Notes under the pieces: generated by a model | Seen by the model: the letters and a program-made list of their open reading frames with translations, nothing else | Told to the model about the DNA's origin: nothing | The model's database searches: none | Origin: Liopterus haemorrhoidalis | Taxonomy: Eukaryota; Arthropoda; Insecta; Coleoptera; Dytiscidae | Direction of reading: 5' to 3' | Length of the DNA stretch: 64,000 nucleotides | Assembly: GCA_963971575.1 (NCBI GenBank) | Contig: OZ020616.1 | Coordinates: 9,905,934-9,969,933 of the forward strand | Position numbers and translations under genes: made by a program | Shown here: positions 1-11,222 of the stretch, one piece after another | Layout of the letters: every line of letters starts with the position of its first letter | Numbering within the stretch: position 1 is the first letter of the stretch

Positions 1-1425
1 TGTTTGAGAAAGGAAAAAAAATTGTACAAGGGGGTTACAACTATTGTACAATAATATTTTCAACAAAACAAAAAAAAATATCGAAAACTATAATTTCAAA
101 GGCAAAAAAAAAAATGTTTGGCTCTAAAACCATTTGTGCCAATATTTCGTCATCAGTCTTAACCGGTCGACGCTTCACTAATATTGTCGCGCCCGTAAGA
201 CGTGTATTATTATTAAATTAATTTTACTTAATTTAATTTAAAACAAAAACTTTTTGTGTTTTTAAAAAATGTTGAGTGCCGCTACCTGCCGGATTTAACA
301 TTATTTTTTCACCTAATCACTCACATGCTGACCTGATCAGAGAGTAGATGGCCTGTTGATACAATTATTAACAGTTTCTTATAAATTCACGCGTGTCTAT
401 CGCGAGTTAAGTGATATTTTACCCGCTTGGATTGTCATTTAATTTTTTGTGCATCAACACCTGCAAAGAAACTATCCGAGGACTCAGAAACCTTTTTTTT
501 AGGACACCAGTGCCACAGATGTAAATTTGGAAATAAATATTCTACATATTTATAAGGAAAGCATTTATTGTAAGTCCATTCCAATTTTACATCAACTGAA
601 TTTAATTGTTTATTAATATTTTTATATCACATATTTCTATTCTGCAAGCTATGGCATCAGCGCAGTATCTTGCACATTTTGGTTTGCACACGCTGGTCTA
701 TTGATCACGTGTGCTGTTTTATTTTAATTTAAATTTAATATCAGTATTTTTTGTATTTAGCATTAATTGTTGTTATAAATTGTCAGTTTTTTATATAATA
801 TTATTTTTGTGGTACTGTATTTTATTTATGTGATACACCCATTGTGGTGAGCAACGTTTTCCGCATTGTGTGTCGCTTGGATAGGGTTTTCAGCGACATC
901 GTTGGATTTTCTATGTTTGGTTTAGTTATTATTAATCTTTGATGTATAGTGTAAATACATTATGATTTTACGTGAAATGCTCTAGTTTGTTATTCTAAAA
1001 TAATTGATACAACACTATAAAACTCCGATGTTATGCACTCACAAACTTTATAATACAAAAACTATAACGTTTAAAAACATGAAATTGCCTATACATGATA
1101 TCGGAGCATAGGTATATGCTCTCGGGGACTTTTTTAGTTCTAGTTAAGATCTACATTTTTTGTATACAATATATCGATATATCTCTTAATGTTTAGCCTA
1201 CGTATTCAATTTAAACTCCACGGAGAGTAAAAAATGATCCCCCCCCCCCCTACATAACGTTCTCTAGGGGACACGGACATTGAACCCTCACTAAAACATT
1301 CCTCGGATTATTTTACCCCCTGTACTTAATTTAGTGAAAAACAGTCCATCCGTTTGGCTTTGCATAAAGGACAGACAAACAAACAAACAAATAGAAATTG
1401 ATTTTTATATATAAAGTTACACGGC
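1..1425. other. Unassigned AT-rich DNA
   Basis: I see no coding frame or recognisable element here. There is a 12-base C run at 1239-1250. An ACAA microsatellite near 1375-1391 follows a GGACAGACAAAC motif of the kind found at 3' tails of insect repeats, so the last ~250 bases are probably old repeat sequence. Confidence 0.5.
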
Positions 1426-1935
1426 TTCCTGCCCATATGGGCATAGAAGGCAATGAATGTGCAAACACAGCCACCTGAGATTCCACCTGCCATGAAGATA
1501 CACTCTACTTACCCCCCAACAAAACCTTCATAAGACGATCATCAAGACCCAACTCCACACGAAAAAATTGACTAAGTGGCATGAAACTACCAACAACAAA
1601 CTACAAACAGTTAAGGACATACAAAACTGGAACTCAGGCACCAACAGACGAGAACAAGTAATAATGACAAGACTTAGAATCGGACACACCAGACACACAC
1701 AAGAACACCTCCTGGCAAGACTAGATAACAACTTATGTGAGACATGTAACGAACAACTCACCGTTAACCACATATTAATTGACTGTTAACTCCACCAACC
1801 AACGTGCTAACTACAATTTACAACAAGACCTTAAAGACATGTTAAGACTATACTCAACAATGACAAACAACGTACTCAATTTCTTACAGGCAACCAATAT
1901 TCGTTTTCTAATATCAGTTTAAGGATTAATAATGT
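1426..1935 (+). pseudogene. Non-LTR retrotransposon ORF2 3' end (RNase H tail and C-terminus), 5'-truncated
   Basis: The frame opens with PAHMGIEGNECANTAT, the C-terminal signature of the RNase H domain in I- and R1-like non-LTR elements, and then stops at TGA. A second frame (1568-1789) reads RREQVIMTRLRIGHTRHT and ends in C-x2-C then TVNHILIDC, the zinc-knuckle-like C-terminus these elements carry after RNase H. Endonuclease and RT domains are absent. The closest relative in the window is at 44.9-46.3 kb, which has RREQIIMSRLRNGHTKHT at the same point. The copy is 5'-truncated, carries stops and is dead. The family assignment is secure; the clade is not. Confidence 0.8.
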
Positions 1936-1950
1936 ATTTGTAATGATATG

Positions 1951-1995
1951 TAATTGATATATTCGTACATTAATAATGTACGAATATATCAATTA
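1951..1995. repeat. Perfect hairpin, 22-bp arms
   Basis: Positions 1951-1972 and 1974-1995 are exact reverse complements around a single A. The arms are AT-rich (they begin TAATTGATATATTCG). It lies just past the non-LTR tail, so it may be a small palindromic insertion. No product is implied. Confidence 0.75.
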
Positions 1996-2059
1996 TGTAC
2001 CAATCATGTAACCACAGTAGCTTCAAACACTAATAGCCAAGCCATTTATGTGTCTTTAA

Positions 2060-2312
2060 GACCCAATCTTTCCACCTTCAGGTAAACCTCTAGGTAACTA
2101 TCCGACAGATAAGGTTATGTGATATTTTCTGTGCTGAATAAATATCATCCCGTCTTTCAATACAAATTTATCTATTGGATAGTTATCTAACGGAAAATGA
2201 GACAGACGTATTGAATTCACTGATTGACATTTATTCAGCAGATGAAGTTCCAGATAACCTTATTTCTCAGATAATTACCTATAGGTATACCTGAAGGTGG
2301 AAAAACCGGGCC
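2060..2312. mobile_element. MITE with ~100-bp inverted repeats (Harbinger-like TAA target)
   Basis: The left end (CCACCTTCAGGTAAACC) is matched inverted at the right end (TATACCTGAAGGTGG), and similarity continues inward through AGATAAGGTTA and GCTGAATAAAT. The element is flanked by TAA on both sides, which fits PIF/Harbinger-type insertion, but the outermost bases are imperfect. It has no coding capacity. Confidence 0.6.
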
Positions 2313-2421
2313 TAAATAAATATATTAAAAAAGAAAATATTATACAAATTAGGTCTTAAAACTATAAATACATACAAACATCAATGCCATCGTCGGGATT
2401 CGAACCCGAGCCTCTCTAGAC

Positions 2422-2719
2422 CAGAGTTTCACAACCGGTGGACCGCGGACTATTGATGGTCCTTAAAAAAATTTTAGTGGTTCGCGAAAGTCTTATAGAT
2501 GATTATTTTTGAGATTTTTTGTTAATTTTTTTATGATATTTTGTTCAGTTTCTGAGATTTGTATTCATCTTTCAGTGTTTTTTTTTTATTACTGAGGTAT
2601 TATATGGAGAGTCTACATACAAAATAAATTTGTTTACTAGTACATATATTTTTTGTGGTCCGGGGTAGAAAATTAAATATTTTACTGGTCCGTGGTACGT
2701 TTTCGGTTGAGAAACACTG
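2422..2719. mobile_element. hAT MITE 1
   Basis: It begins CAGAGTTTCACAACC and ends GGTTGAGAAACACTG, typical hAT terminal inverted repeats. It is flanked by 8-bp repeats CTCTAGAC (2414-2421) and CTCTAGGC (2720-2727), which match the nTCTAGAn preference of many hAT elements. The 298-bp body is non-coding. Confidence 0.8.
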
Positions 2720-2727
2720 CTCTAGGC

Positions 2728-3025
2728 CAGTGTTTCCCAACCGCCGGTCCACGAGATTGGTTTGCCAGTCTGTGAGATTTTTTTGGTCACAGGGCCGAGA
2801 TGTCCAACTTGCAATAAATTATTCACTAAAAAAAATGAAAATCTCAATCCTTAATCTGTTAATTGCTTATGTAATAAGTTGTTTCTTTTTTTACTAATTA
2901 TATTTGATTTTTTGTTTGTTACTTTTTTGTGCTTGTAATCAGTGCAATAAAAATATAAAACTTTTGCGATACACATTACCTTCTAAATTTGCCGGTCCGC
3001 CATGAAAAAAGGTTGGGAAACGCTG
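2728..3025. mobile_element. hAT MITE 2, abutting MITE 1
   Basis: It begins CAGTGTTTCCCAACCGCCGG and ends GGTTGGGAAACGCTG. The 8-bp flanks are CTCTAGGC (2720-2727, shared with MITE 1) and ATCTAGAC (3026-3033). It is also 298 bp, but the interior differs from MITE 1 while the ends are related. Confidence 0.8.
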
Positions 3026-3085
3026 ATCTAGACTATCAGTCAACACACAACTACATTTACCGCTACACCATGGTGACCAGCAAAT

Positions 3086-3205
3086 TATTTATTTAATATT
3101 ATTATAATGAAGAATACAAACATCCATGTCCTTGCCAGGATTCGAATCCAGGATCTTAGGTACTTAAAGCAGGAAGCTACCTCTGTGTTATCGAGCTCTG
3201 GTAAG
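3086..3205 (-). mobile_element. Second tRNA-derived SINE head
   Basis: On the minus strand, a D-arm-like AACACAGAGGTAGC (~3180) is followed by a B-box GGATTCGAATCCTGG (~3136-3150) and then ACATGGATGTTTGTA. The same post-tRNA junction occurs in the SINE at 2390-3085, so the two belong to one family with diverged heads. Confidence 0.55.
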
Positions 3206-3711
3206 TAATATAATATTCTTACATTCTAATACATTAAAATATTTCATAAATATTTGTCGATCATCTATTACGTAGGATTAATTGCCCATAAATATTTTAA
3301 AACTTCACTCTCAAAAGATGAAAGGTAAAAATGTTTATTTAATTTCAAATATTAATTACTTGTTTTGAACTCAAAATTAAATAAGTAAAATTATTAATTA
3401 TTTTAACTATTAATAGTTCAAAAAAATGAATGTTGAAAAACTGTTTAGCTTCATTTTGTTTTTATTATATATTTTTATGTTTGTTTATTATTATATTTTT
3501 TTTAACTATGTAACAGATATTTTTAATTCTGTACTATTTTTAATAATTAATGTTTATATTATATATTACAGTGTTGAAATCATAGAACAGATTATTTAGA
3601 ATTTTTGCTGATTTTTGCAAGCAAAATATATTTTTACAATATTTTATTTGATAAATTTAAGAACCTACGCGAGCTGAAAGGTTATAAAATTGCGTGCTTA
3701 TTAAAATTAAA

Positions 3712-4125
3712 AATCGAGGTGAAGTGTGAATTTTCAAATATTTCAGGGATTTGTAGGTATTTACTAAGTGATAACAAATTATGGGTACCTATTAATAATG
3801 ATAAATTTCGATAACTGTTTAAAGAATAATCCACGTATTTCCATCTAAAGACTTACAAGCGTATTTCAAATCTCCCATCAAGACCCATAGCTACCCAGTC
3901 CTCCAGTCAGTCATAAATATCGTAAGCGCGGTGTAAGCAAAAAAAATCCATAACTTTCGAAATAATTATCAGACTAAAAATTCCTATAGCAGTACTATTT
4001 CTGTTCACATTAATGTGCATTAATCAGATTTTTTCAGAGTTTTAGATTTCCCCCTTGAGTAACAGGATGTGGGACAAAAGTTTTTTAATAAATTCTTGGC
4101 AAAAATCGTATTAAAGTAATAGCTA
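3712..4125 (+). repeat. Rep-A copy (degenerate)
   Basis: It starts with the Rep-A head (GTGAAGTGTGAATTTTC, then CAGGGATTTGTAGGTAT). From ~3930 it shows the Rep-A middle: AAAATTCCTATAG, a proto-CATTAATGTGCATTA segment, and GTGGGACAAAAGTTTT followed by TTGGCAAAAATCG. The 16-bp palindrome found in better copies is broken here. The class is unknown; see the copy at 6985-7985. Confidence 0.55.
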
Positions 4126-4127
4126 TT

Positions 4128-4256
4128 TATGCACCAAGGGTGCTATTAAGATGATTACGCCCGAAGAGTGATGTAATACAACCCGAGGGCCTCTGGCCTG
4201 AGAGGTGAATGTCGCTCGATGGGCGTAATCATCCAGCAACACCAATGGTGCATATT
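4128..4256. repeat. Small palindromic repeat
   Basis: Nested inverted segments TATGCACCA...TGGTGCATA and GATGATTACGCCC...GGGCGTAATCATC fold the whole 129 bp into a long hairpin. GGGCCTCTGGCCTGAGAGG lies at the tip. It is non-coding and MITE-sized. A hairpin of similar design is at 10355-10451. Confidence 0.6.
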
Positions 4257-5073
4257 AGATTTTATTTTTCACTTCAAATAAAATGAATAGAATGAAGAGA
4301 AAGTTAAAATTAACAGATATGGTAGCCTATGACAATAAACCTGTATTTATAGACAAAAAACAAATGATTTTGTTTAATCGTTTAATTGTCAGAATTGATA
4401 TTAAAATTAAAAAAATCAGCTGTGGCCACCACAGGACCGACCGCCATCAAAAGTACTTGTATAAATTACATTTTAGCAGCAGAATAGAAATAACTTGACC
4501 TAATATTTTCTAACAGAGATATTATTTATTATGACCATGGAAATGTTACATATAAATATGAAAAAATTGAGACTTAGCTATTGCTTTTCTAGCAACTTTT
4601 GTTTAATAAATTTTTTCGAGATATTTTTCTGTTGTGAAATATTCGCAAAAATCTTAAAATCGACACGAGTAAACTCCCATTTTTAGACAACCGATTTTTA
4701 CCAAAAGTTGATCAACTCTTGCCATTGATGGCAGAAGCTTAAATATGAAGTTTCATAAAAATCCTTTCAGCCAAATTTGCTCTGCACGTGTACACAGACA
4801 GACGGACAGACGGACAGACAGACGGACAGACAGACCGACAGACATCATGCTAAAAATAGTCAAAACGTTATGTAGGGACCTCAATTCGTGGAGACGAATC
4901 CATCGAAATCTCAAAACGTCAAAATTGGTATGATCACAATACCTCCCTTATATATGTTGGCGGTCGGTAATAAATATGCAAGAATTGCCCGAATATATCA
5001 ACATAAATGCACAAAAAGTTTGTTGCCGACTAAATAAAAACAAATAGGAAAAAGAATATGAAACCTTCAGACT
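4257..5073. other. Unassigned, with GACA/GACG microsatellite
   Basis: There is no convincing gene. The short frame at 4283-4498 has no recognisable motif. A GACAGACGGACAGACGG tract at 4795-4842 follows text resembling the microsatellite-bearing end of Rep-A, so 4560-4850 may be a diverged relative of that end. Confidence 0.4.
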
Positions 5074-5636
5074 ATGGCGATCGAAAATAAGGTACCGCCA
5101 GAAATGGTCGCTAAAATCCATGGAATGATAATCGACGATCGACGAGTGACTAAGCGCGAGATAGCTGAGGCTGTGTGCATCTCAACCGAACGGGAGCTCA
5201 ACATTTTGTATGAATATTTGGAAAGGGTAAAGCTCTCTGCCAGAAGGGTGCCGCATTAGCTCTCAATCGACAACAACACGATCGTCTGATCATTTCGAAG
5301 GAATGTTTGACGATGTTCAACCGCAATAAGGACTTTTTGCGCCGTTTCGTAACCATGGACGAAACATAGATTCATCACAATACACCATCGACAAGTGCGC
5401 AGTTGCCATGGCAATACTCATCAACCATATTCGCCAGATTTGGCCACCTGCGACTATTATTTATTTCCAAACTTGAAAAAATGGCTCAGTGGTAAGAGAT
5501 TTGGGTCGAATGAAAAGGTGAAACAGAGGCTTGTTTTGAACGCTTTGAGAAATTGTATTATTCGGAGGGCATCGAAAAATTGGAGAATCGTTGGATGAAA
5601 TATATAGTTCTAAAAGAAGACTATGTTGAGAAATAA
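5074..5636 (+). pseudogene. Mariner transposase remnant, internally deleted
   Basis: The N-terminus (MAIENKVPPEMVAKIHG, then DRRVTKREIAEAV) is the mariner helix-turn-helix region. A degraded first-Asp block (TMDET then a stop, where families have DETWIHHYTP) lies near 5355-5390. The third-Asp block YSPDLATCDYYLFPNLKKW is at 5425-5485, and the end is recovered in another frame as YSEGIEKLENRW...KEDYVEK before the stop at 5634. The segment with the second catalytic Asp (HDNAPAH) is missing, so an internal deletion lies near 5390. A mariner-like right terminus (TACTTTTCAACCGTCTCTCG) ends at 5700 next to TA. A matching left end was not found. Inactive. Confidence 0.85.
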
Positions 5637-5700
5637 ATTGAGTTTTGCTGAAAAAGCTGTGCATTATTGCCTAGACCGATTACTTTTCAACCGTCTCTCG

Positions 5701-6312
5701 TATAATGAATATTTCTGTACAAGATATCTGGAAAAATCCAACAATTAACAGAAAATGATATGGGATTTGACTGAGACCAAAAGTTAACAGACAATATCTA
5801 AGAACATTAATTAAAAAAATGTTTGTCGTACAACAACAATGGCTATTAGCTCCTAATTGCTAAGAAGATAGATAGATGATACCAAACTGGCTTTCATTTC
5901 TCGTTTTATTCAGTATATTTTTATATTAAATATTCAAAAAATGCTTGTTAACAATTTTCAGGAATTCATTCTTCGGTAATTTTTTCCGACCTGCCATACA
6001 TATGAATTTAGTGAGGTAATCATCTGCGAATGTAATAATTCCATCAAACATTTCATCAAATTAACTGTAATTCCACACATGTGACTGTCATTAAATGTTT
6101 AATGAAGCCAGTCTGGTCCGCCCTGTGACCGACCATAACCGACTCAACCAGTAACCGAGCGGTTCACAGCGCACGGTAGGTCAAGCAGAACTCGGTCACT
6201 ATTATTCCAACGAGTTATAGTTGTTACAAGCTTAATTAAATATTCGTTTTAAAAATTCGATAAAACCTATAAAATTTAGTTCTGTTCTCTGTGTTCTGTT
6301 CCTATTAGTAAT
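5701..6312. other. Unassigned
   Basis: No coding frame, inverted repeat or family signature is seen. The stretch 6100-6200 is more GC-rich than its surroundings but has no recognisable content. Confidence 0.4.
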
Positions 6313-6430
6313 TGCAATACCGGTATACCGGTATACCGAAAATCGGTATTTCTTGCTATTTTACAATACCAAAATACCGGTATTTATAGCGGTCAAATAC
6401 CGGAATTTTCGGTATTTGTCGTGTATTTGA
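6313..6430. repeat. Terminal ATACCGGT repeats of a hAT element
   Basis: Repeated ATACCGGTATACCGGTATAC and GGTATTT motifs in both orientations form the kind of terminal/subterminal array seen at hAT element ends. It directly precedes a hAT transposase remnant at 6538-6991. No TSD could be fixed. Confidence 0.5.
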
Positions 6431-6537
6431 CTGCTGGCAAAGCTTGCTTACATGGCAGACACATTCAGTCTGCACAATGAAGTTAATATTTCTCTGCAGG
6501 GGTCATATACAAATATTTTTACTTTAATAAATAAAAT

Positions 6538-6991
6538 GGATGCGTTCAAAAAAAAAGCTAGCTCTTTGGATTAGTCACTTACAAGAGGAACATATAGAAA
6601 TATTTCCATTTTTGGAAAATTTTGATTGTGGCTAATGTCAACCAGAAATTCATATTCAACGTAATAAGTCAACATTTAAGAGCATGAAAATTTTAATAAT
6701 TATTTCCCTGAAAATGAGGTTCCTCGTAAAGGTAACCTCTGTATTAATAAGCCATTTTTGGAAGATATAAAGTCATGTGCACTTGATCGTCGTGACAAAC
6801 AAAAGCTGACGAGTTATCTTCTGATGTCACTCTGGTGTCCAGGAATAAATGCAATCATTGTCTCCGTTTTGGAAATCGCTAGAAAAAAATATCCATCTTT
6901 AAGTTATAAAGTTATCAAACTATTGGCCATTTTTTCGACTTCCTATTTATGCGAAAAGACTTTTTCAGCCATGTCAATAATAAAAATTGAT
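6538..6991 (+). pseudogene. hAT transposase remnant (C-terminal dimerisation region)
   Basis: A start-like MDAFKKKASSL at 6538 is soon stopped. After a gap, the readable frame (6758-6990) gives KYPSLSYKVIKLL then FSTSYLCEKTFSAMSIIK, the hAT C-terminal dimerisation motif (the ZBED/SCAND3-type FSTSYLCE..FSAM block). The DNA-binding BED finger and the RNase H-like catalytic core are missing. The frame is broken off at ~6985, where the Rep-A copy begins, so Rep-A probably inserted into or recombined with it. Inactive. Confidence 0.75.
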
Positions 6992-7829
6992 GTGAAGTGT
7001 GAATATTCACACATTTCAGGGTTTCGCAGGTATATAATAAGTGAAGGCGGTATGATGAGTGTGTAGGACAAATTTTACTTTGTATCACGGCAAAATGAAC
7101 GATATTTTTAAAATAATTTATCGTCTGTTAATCATATAATAAGACTGGTTATTAAATTTACGCTCTTAAAAATTAAATACAACATTTGTCAAAATATAAC
7201 TAGAATTTTGACAGAATAATTTCAACATAATAAAAAAAAAAAAAAATGCAAAAAAAAACAGAAAAAATAAAATTCACTCCGTACTCGAACTCGAAACCCT
7301 TCGTTAAAAGCTTACGACACCAGTGCTCTAACCCATTGCGCTATCGTACGCCTTGCATGTGAGTGTCTTACATTGGTATAAGTTTTGTACTTTGTGAACC
7401 AAAAACCACAAAAAATGCCTTATTTTCCGAAAACATAATCTGATCAATAATGCCTGTTGTACTATTTCGGTTCATACCAATATACATTACTTAGAATTTT
7501 TTTAGATTTTTAGTTTAAACCATCTGGGCTACAGGGTGTGGGACAAAATTTTTTTTGCACAATTTTGGCAAAAATCGCATCAAAATAATTTATTTTGCAA
7601 AAATAAAAATTAGATCGTTAATACACATACTAAGGGCTTTCATTTGATACCCTATTCAAAATTTAAAAAAAATATTTTTGTTTTCGATGAGCACATATTT
7701 GTTTATATTTTTAGGGGGGTATGTTTTTTAGATAATTTAGTATTTTTCCTATGTGCGGGTCAAAGAGTTGTATAAGCATGCCAAATTTCAACTCTCTAGG
7801 TTTAGCCGTTTAGCTACAATTTTTACCGA

Positions 7830-7870
<41 letters not shown>

Positions 7871-7877
7871 GAGACAC

Positions 7878-7931
<54 letters not shown>

Positions 7932-7985
7932 GACAAAATGACGGTATAAGGGTTTTTTAGTCATACCTACAAAACCCTAAAAACC
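6985..7985 (+). mobile_element. Rep-A copy 1 (near full length, unclassified)
   Basis: Order: GATGTGAAG, a perfect 16-bp palindrome GTGTGAATATTCACAC (6997-7012), CAGGGTTTCGCAGGTAT, an AT-rich stretch, a tRNA-like block in reverse (7282-7356), the conserved middle (CTGGGCTACAGGGTGTGGGA, then TTTTGGCAAAAATCGC), TGTGCGGGTCAAAGAGTTG, a GACA tract (7833-7930), and the end ATACCTACAAAACCCTAA. The inner head (AGGGTTTCGCAGGTA) and the end (rc AGGGTTTTGTAGGTA) are inverted repeats, suggesting a non-autonomous DNA element, but no target duplication is clear. Other copies are at 49.6-50.5 and 63.1-63.9 kb; partial ones at 3.7, 28.0 and 29.8 kb. No transposase is encoded. Confidence 0.7.
7282..7356 (-). 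other. tRNA-like module inside Rep-A copy 1
   Basis: The minus strand reads GATAGCGCAATGGGTTAGAG then CACTGGTGTCGTAAGC, with a B-box-like TTTCGAGTTCGAG. This is the A-box/anticodon-arm/B-box order of a tRNA gene. There is no convincing acceptor stem, so it is a tRNA-derived sequence rather than a functional tRNA gene. Confidence 0.55.
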
Positions 7986-8154
7986 AAACAGAGAAATCTA
8001 ATGGATGTTAATGCACCGTTTCGTCTCTCAGTAACCACTCTGCAGCCACGTATATCAAATTTTCTAACAAAGAAGCAGCAGCAGATATCGCACAAAAAAT
8101 GTAATTGTATAACCGTATAACATATACCTATATAATAATAAAATACTATCTACA

Positions 8155-8350
8155 TTGGTTTTTATTTGTGTCATAGCCTTCAGCCCGTTCGCGAAATATT
8201 TATCCTATTTTCATCGGTCAGTGGGTGTAAAAAGGTTGAAGAACACTGCTCCAGACATGGCTTGCAAGAGACACCCTAATACAGCTAGTATGGAGAGCCC
8301 CCTGATGAAAGCACCGGAGGGTTTTACTGTACATAGAAATCATTCATAAT
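8155..8350. repeat. Possible hAT terminus
   Basis: AAAAGGTTGAAGAACACTG at about 8231-8249 followed by CTCCAGAC resembles a hAT right end with an nTCTAGAn-like target. The left end was not found. The 64-aa frame here has no family features. Confidence 0.35.
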
Positions 8351-8599
8351 TCTACTGACCGCAAAGACTTAAGAGCTGTGTAACGACTAGTAGTAGTCAT
8401 TTTTAAAACTGACCGCTACTCATTTCTGCACAATATACCTAAAGACCGTAGGAGTCTAAACGGAATCTTGAAGTGAACTAGAGAGCTCTTAGTAGTAGGC
8501 TAAATTTGAACGACATCCAATCATTTTAAAATATCTGACGCACTCTTTCAATATAAAAAAATGCCTTTATATCCACCAATAGGAGGCTCATATTGAAGC

Positions 8600-9012
8600 T
8601 CTTAGGAGATGGGAGTTTGGTTAGACGGTAGAATTGTAATTGAATTGAAGACAATTCACTTTCTTCTGTCTTTCATTCAAAGGTTCAAACACACACGAGC
8701 GAACCGCAGAACTCGATAATTTGCTAGAAAAACCTGGCAAGTTCCAGATCTTCTGGATACAAGCCCTTGTTTCCAAAACCTTCTTTGGACAGTTCGAGAT
8801 GAAATTGCTAAATTTTGATCTTCTTCGAGATGACATGCAAGAAAAGTTAGTGGCCAGTGTCGATCGCGCAGAACTACTAGGTAAATCGATCGTTTCGAAC
8901 GCTTGTGGCTCGTGAATGATTTGAACCAGGTTTTTTTTATGTAAATACCAGTTTGCTGATGACGCTTTATAGCGTAAGTAATAGTGTTTTTAGCTACATT
9001 CAAACAAGACAC
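8600..9012 (-). pseudogene. Tc1-like transposase, N-terminal half, decayed
   Basis: On the minus strand the frame reads LNVAKNTITYAIKRHQQTG (first helix-turn-helix) and, after a scrambled stretch, CHLEEDQNLAISSRTVQRRF (second HTH, the SRTVQRRL block of Tc1 paired domains). A neighbouring frame continues GFSSKLSSSA. None of the three catalytic acidic residues is present: the DDE domain is gone or lies outside this copy. Terminal repeats were not found. Confidence 0.75.
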
Positions 9013-9130
9013 CAGCGATTATTCAATATTGCGGCCATCTTCTTATAATGGCGCAGTTCGTACAAAGTCTTCAGGACACATTTTAGATTTATTGCAAAAA
9101 AAAACACGTGAATTTAAAAATCTAATTAAA

Positions 9131-9163
9131 ACTAATAATAATAATAATAATAATAATAATAGT
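9131..9163. repeat. (AAT)n microsatellite
   Basis: About ten uninterrupted AAT units. No adjoining poly-A retroelement could be recognised. Confidence 0.85.
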
Positions 9164-10354
9164 TTATTATCATAAATAATAATGCCCAACATTTTATTTA
9201 AACAATGGTTATTTGTGTTAAAACTTACGTATTTAATATGCGATATTATATTGACTTCGTTCAAACGGGTATTATTTATTGTTACAACGTTTAATTAGCA
9301 ACACAAAATATTTGTTCATTTAGACTTGTTATATAAATATTGTATTACCTCCCAATACTTATAGTTTCCTATTAAAACGGCTAAATAATTACCGAAATGC
9401 GTATAGATTAATAATACACTGATATTTGTGAAACAGAGTGTTTTATTTATTTGGACTCCTCTGTCAATTATATGTTTAATAATTTTTTAACAGCCCTTAA
9501 AATACAATATTAAAACAGTCCCATTTTTTTCGGTCGTCGAGTGTATTTTTTTTAATACATAATCGATTAATCGATTATTTTATGCCAAGTTAATCGAACA
9601 TCGATTGTTACATTTAGATTCATTAATTTTTATTGCCATCTCTAGTTGCTACCCACGGAAAGAGGGCAATACGCAACCATTCTAACGCCGGTCGAATACG
9701 ACTTGGTGATATAATTATTAATAATTTAATCGGTAATGTAAATTGTAGTATTTAAACATGTCTAAGTAATTCTTGGTTTTAATATGACACTTTGTACAAT
9801 AGTATTTATATATTTTATAATTAAAAAACAAACCCTGTAGCGTACACACATAAAATTGTTGTATTTTATTTGCTACTAGCAAATATTAAAACATAAAACG
9901 AATTTAATTCTGTGTACGTAGAAAAACGAAATGACTTTCAGACGCTTTTAGTTTAATTACATTCTGAGCACAGCTATGATATTAGTATTTTTAAAACAAC
10001 ATTTTTAATTCATATCATTTCGTAGAAATATGCTCTTCTAAAATTTATTTTTCCACACCTGTTTAATTATATTGCAATTATTAGCACTGTTTTCGTGAAA
10101 AATAGTACCCATAAATAACTACAGTGAATTATCATTTCATAAACTGCTTACGGTCAATCACAAAGCTACTTATCCATAAATCACTCTCGCTGATCCAATC
10201 ATATTTGACAATGGCAATGGGGGCGGGGCAAAACTGCCGTGAACTGCAGTGGTAGCAGGGCAACATGGATGAAGCTATCACTTGCATTAAAATTATCAAA
10301 TTTGAGTCTAATTTATTTGTTTAATAGGTGTGGAAAAAGTATTGTATTACATTC
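9164..10354. other. Unassigned, one repeat end
   Basis: There is no gene. TAATCGATTAATCGATTATTTT (split across 9561-9582) followed by ATTTTTATTGCCATCTCTAG at ~9626-9646 matches, inverted, the GAGATGGCAATAAAAATTAA segment at 27389-27408. The two look like termini of one DNA-transposon family. Confidence 0.4.
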
Positions 10355-10451
10355 GCGATTATGGCCATTATTCACTCAGATGATTTGCGCCACTCGCCTG
10401 CGGCTCGTGGGCTCAAACGTCATCTTCGTGAATAATGGCTGTCATAATCGC
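10355..10451. repeat. Palindromic hairpin
   Basis: GCGATTATGGCCATTATTCAC pairs (one bulge) with GTGAATAATGGCTGTCATAATCGC (split 10429-10451). The tip holds a GC-rich CCTGCGGCTCGTGGGCTC. The design is similar to 4128-4256. Confidence 0.55.
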
Positions 10452-10928
10452 TCATGTAATAATATACTATTTTGTCATGAAATATTTTGCGAGCAAAAAA
10501 TTAAACTACGAATTTCTCACATGAGTATCACAACTTCTCTGTTAGTTGTCAGGCTTTTCAGTAATCTGTATATCAAGATCTTTCGGCAGCTGATTCATCT
10601 TTGCGGATTTCCCATTCGACAGCTTAAATCTAAGGGCCGGTTGCTGGAAGCACAGTAAACTATAAGTTAATAGTCAACTACGGTTGCTTTAGTAAACTGT
10701 TGCAGGAACGTAAAACAATGTAAACCATTAGTCAACTAAGCATAGCTACGCATTTTACGTGAGTTCAACCAAAGCTTCCTTGGTTAAGTATTGCACAAAC
10801 GTTGGTTACGACTTGACGTCGAGTCAATCAATTGAGGGGGTTAGAAGTGAATTGATTCAAGTGCAATTTTTTCTAAATTTAAGCTAAGTACATATTTCGT
10901 CAGTTTAACATTATTATTATTAGATAGC

Positions 10929-11222
10929 AGTGGCGCAGCCAAGGGGGGGGCGAGGGTCTGCCCCCCCCCCCCCAGGACCAGCAGATTACTCGGCGCTCTC
11001 CGGATAGTTGAAGATAGAATTTGTTAAACACAACCAGTGGCGCAGCCAGGGTGGGGGGCGACGGGCCTGTCCCCCCTCCAGGACCAGCAAATTACTCGGC
11101 GCTCTCCGGATAGTTGAAGATAGAATTTGTTAAACACAACCAGTGGCGCATCCGAGGAGGGGGTTGACGGGCCTGGGCCCACGGCGCTGCCCGGGGAATT
11201 GAAGATAAAATTTAACCCCAAC
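10929..11222. repeat. 106-107-bp tandem repeat, three units
   Basis: Units start at about 10929, 11036 and 11142, each with CAGTGGCGCAGCC (or GCATCC), a G/C run, TTACTCGGCGCTCTCCGGAT (first two units) and GAAGATARAATTTGTTAAAC. CAGTGGCGnAGCCA is also the terminal sequence of the hAT MITE at 39945-40191, so this may be a tandemly amplified TE end. The homopolymer G/C runs vary between units. Confidence 0.8.

Larger units (their letters stand above)
2390..3085 (-). mobile_element. tRNA-derived SINE, split by two hAT MITEs
   Basis: Once 2422-3033 is removed, the minus strand reads as a tRNA-like head: an A-box-like CATGGTGTAGCGGTAAATG at ~3055-3073 and a B-box GGGTTCGAATCCCGA at ~2397-2411. It continues into CATTGATGTTTGTA, a junction shared with the next SINE. 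Internal pol III promoter boxes of this kind define tRNA-derived SINEs. The 3' end fades near 2310. Functional tRNA is unlikely because the acceptor stem is not conserved. Confidence 0.65.

Noticed and set aside
7753..7941. Open frames rich in TDRQ repeats (also 49554-49739 and 63068-63316)
   Set aside because: They are translations of the GACA/CTGT microsatellite inside Rep-A and occur only because of it; no start context or conserved domain.
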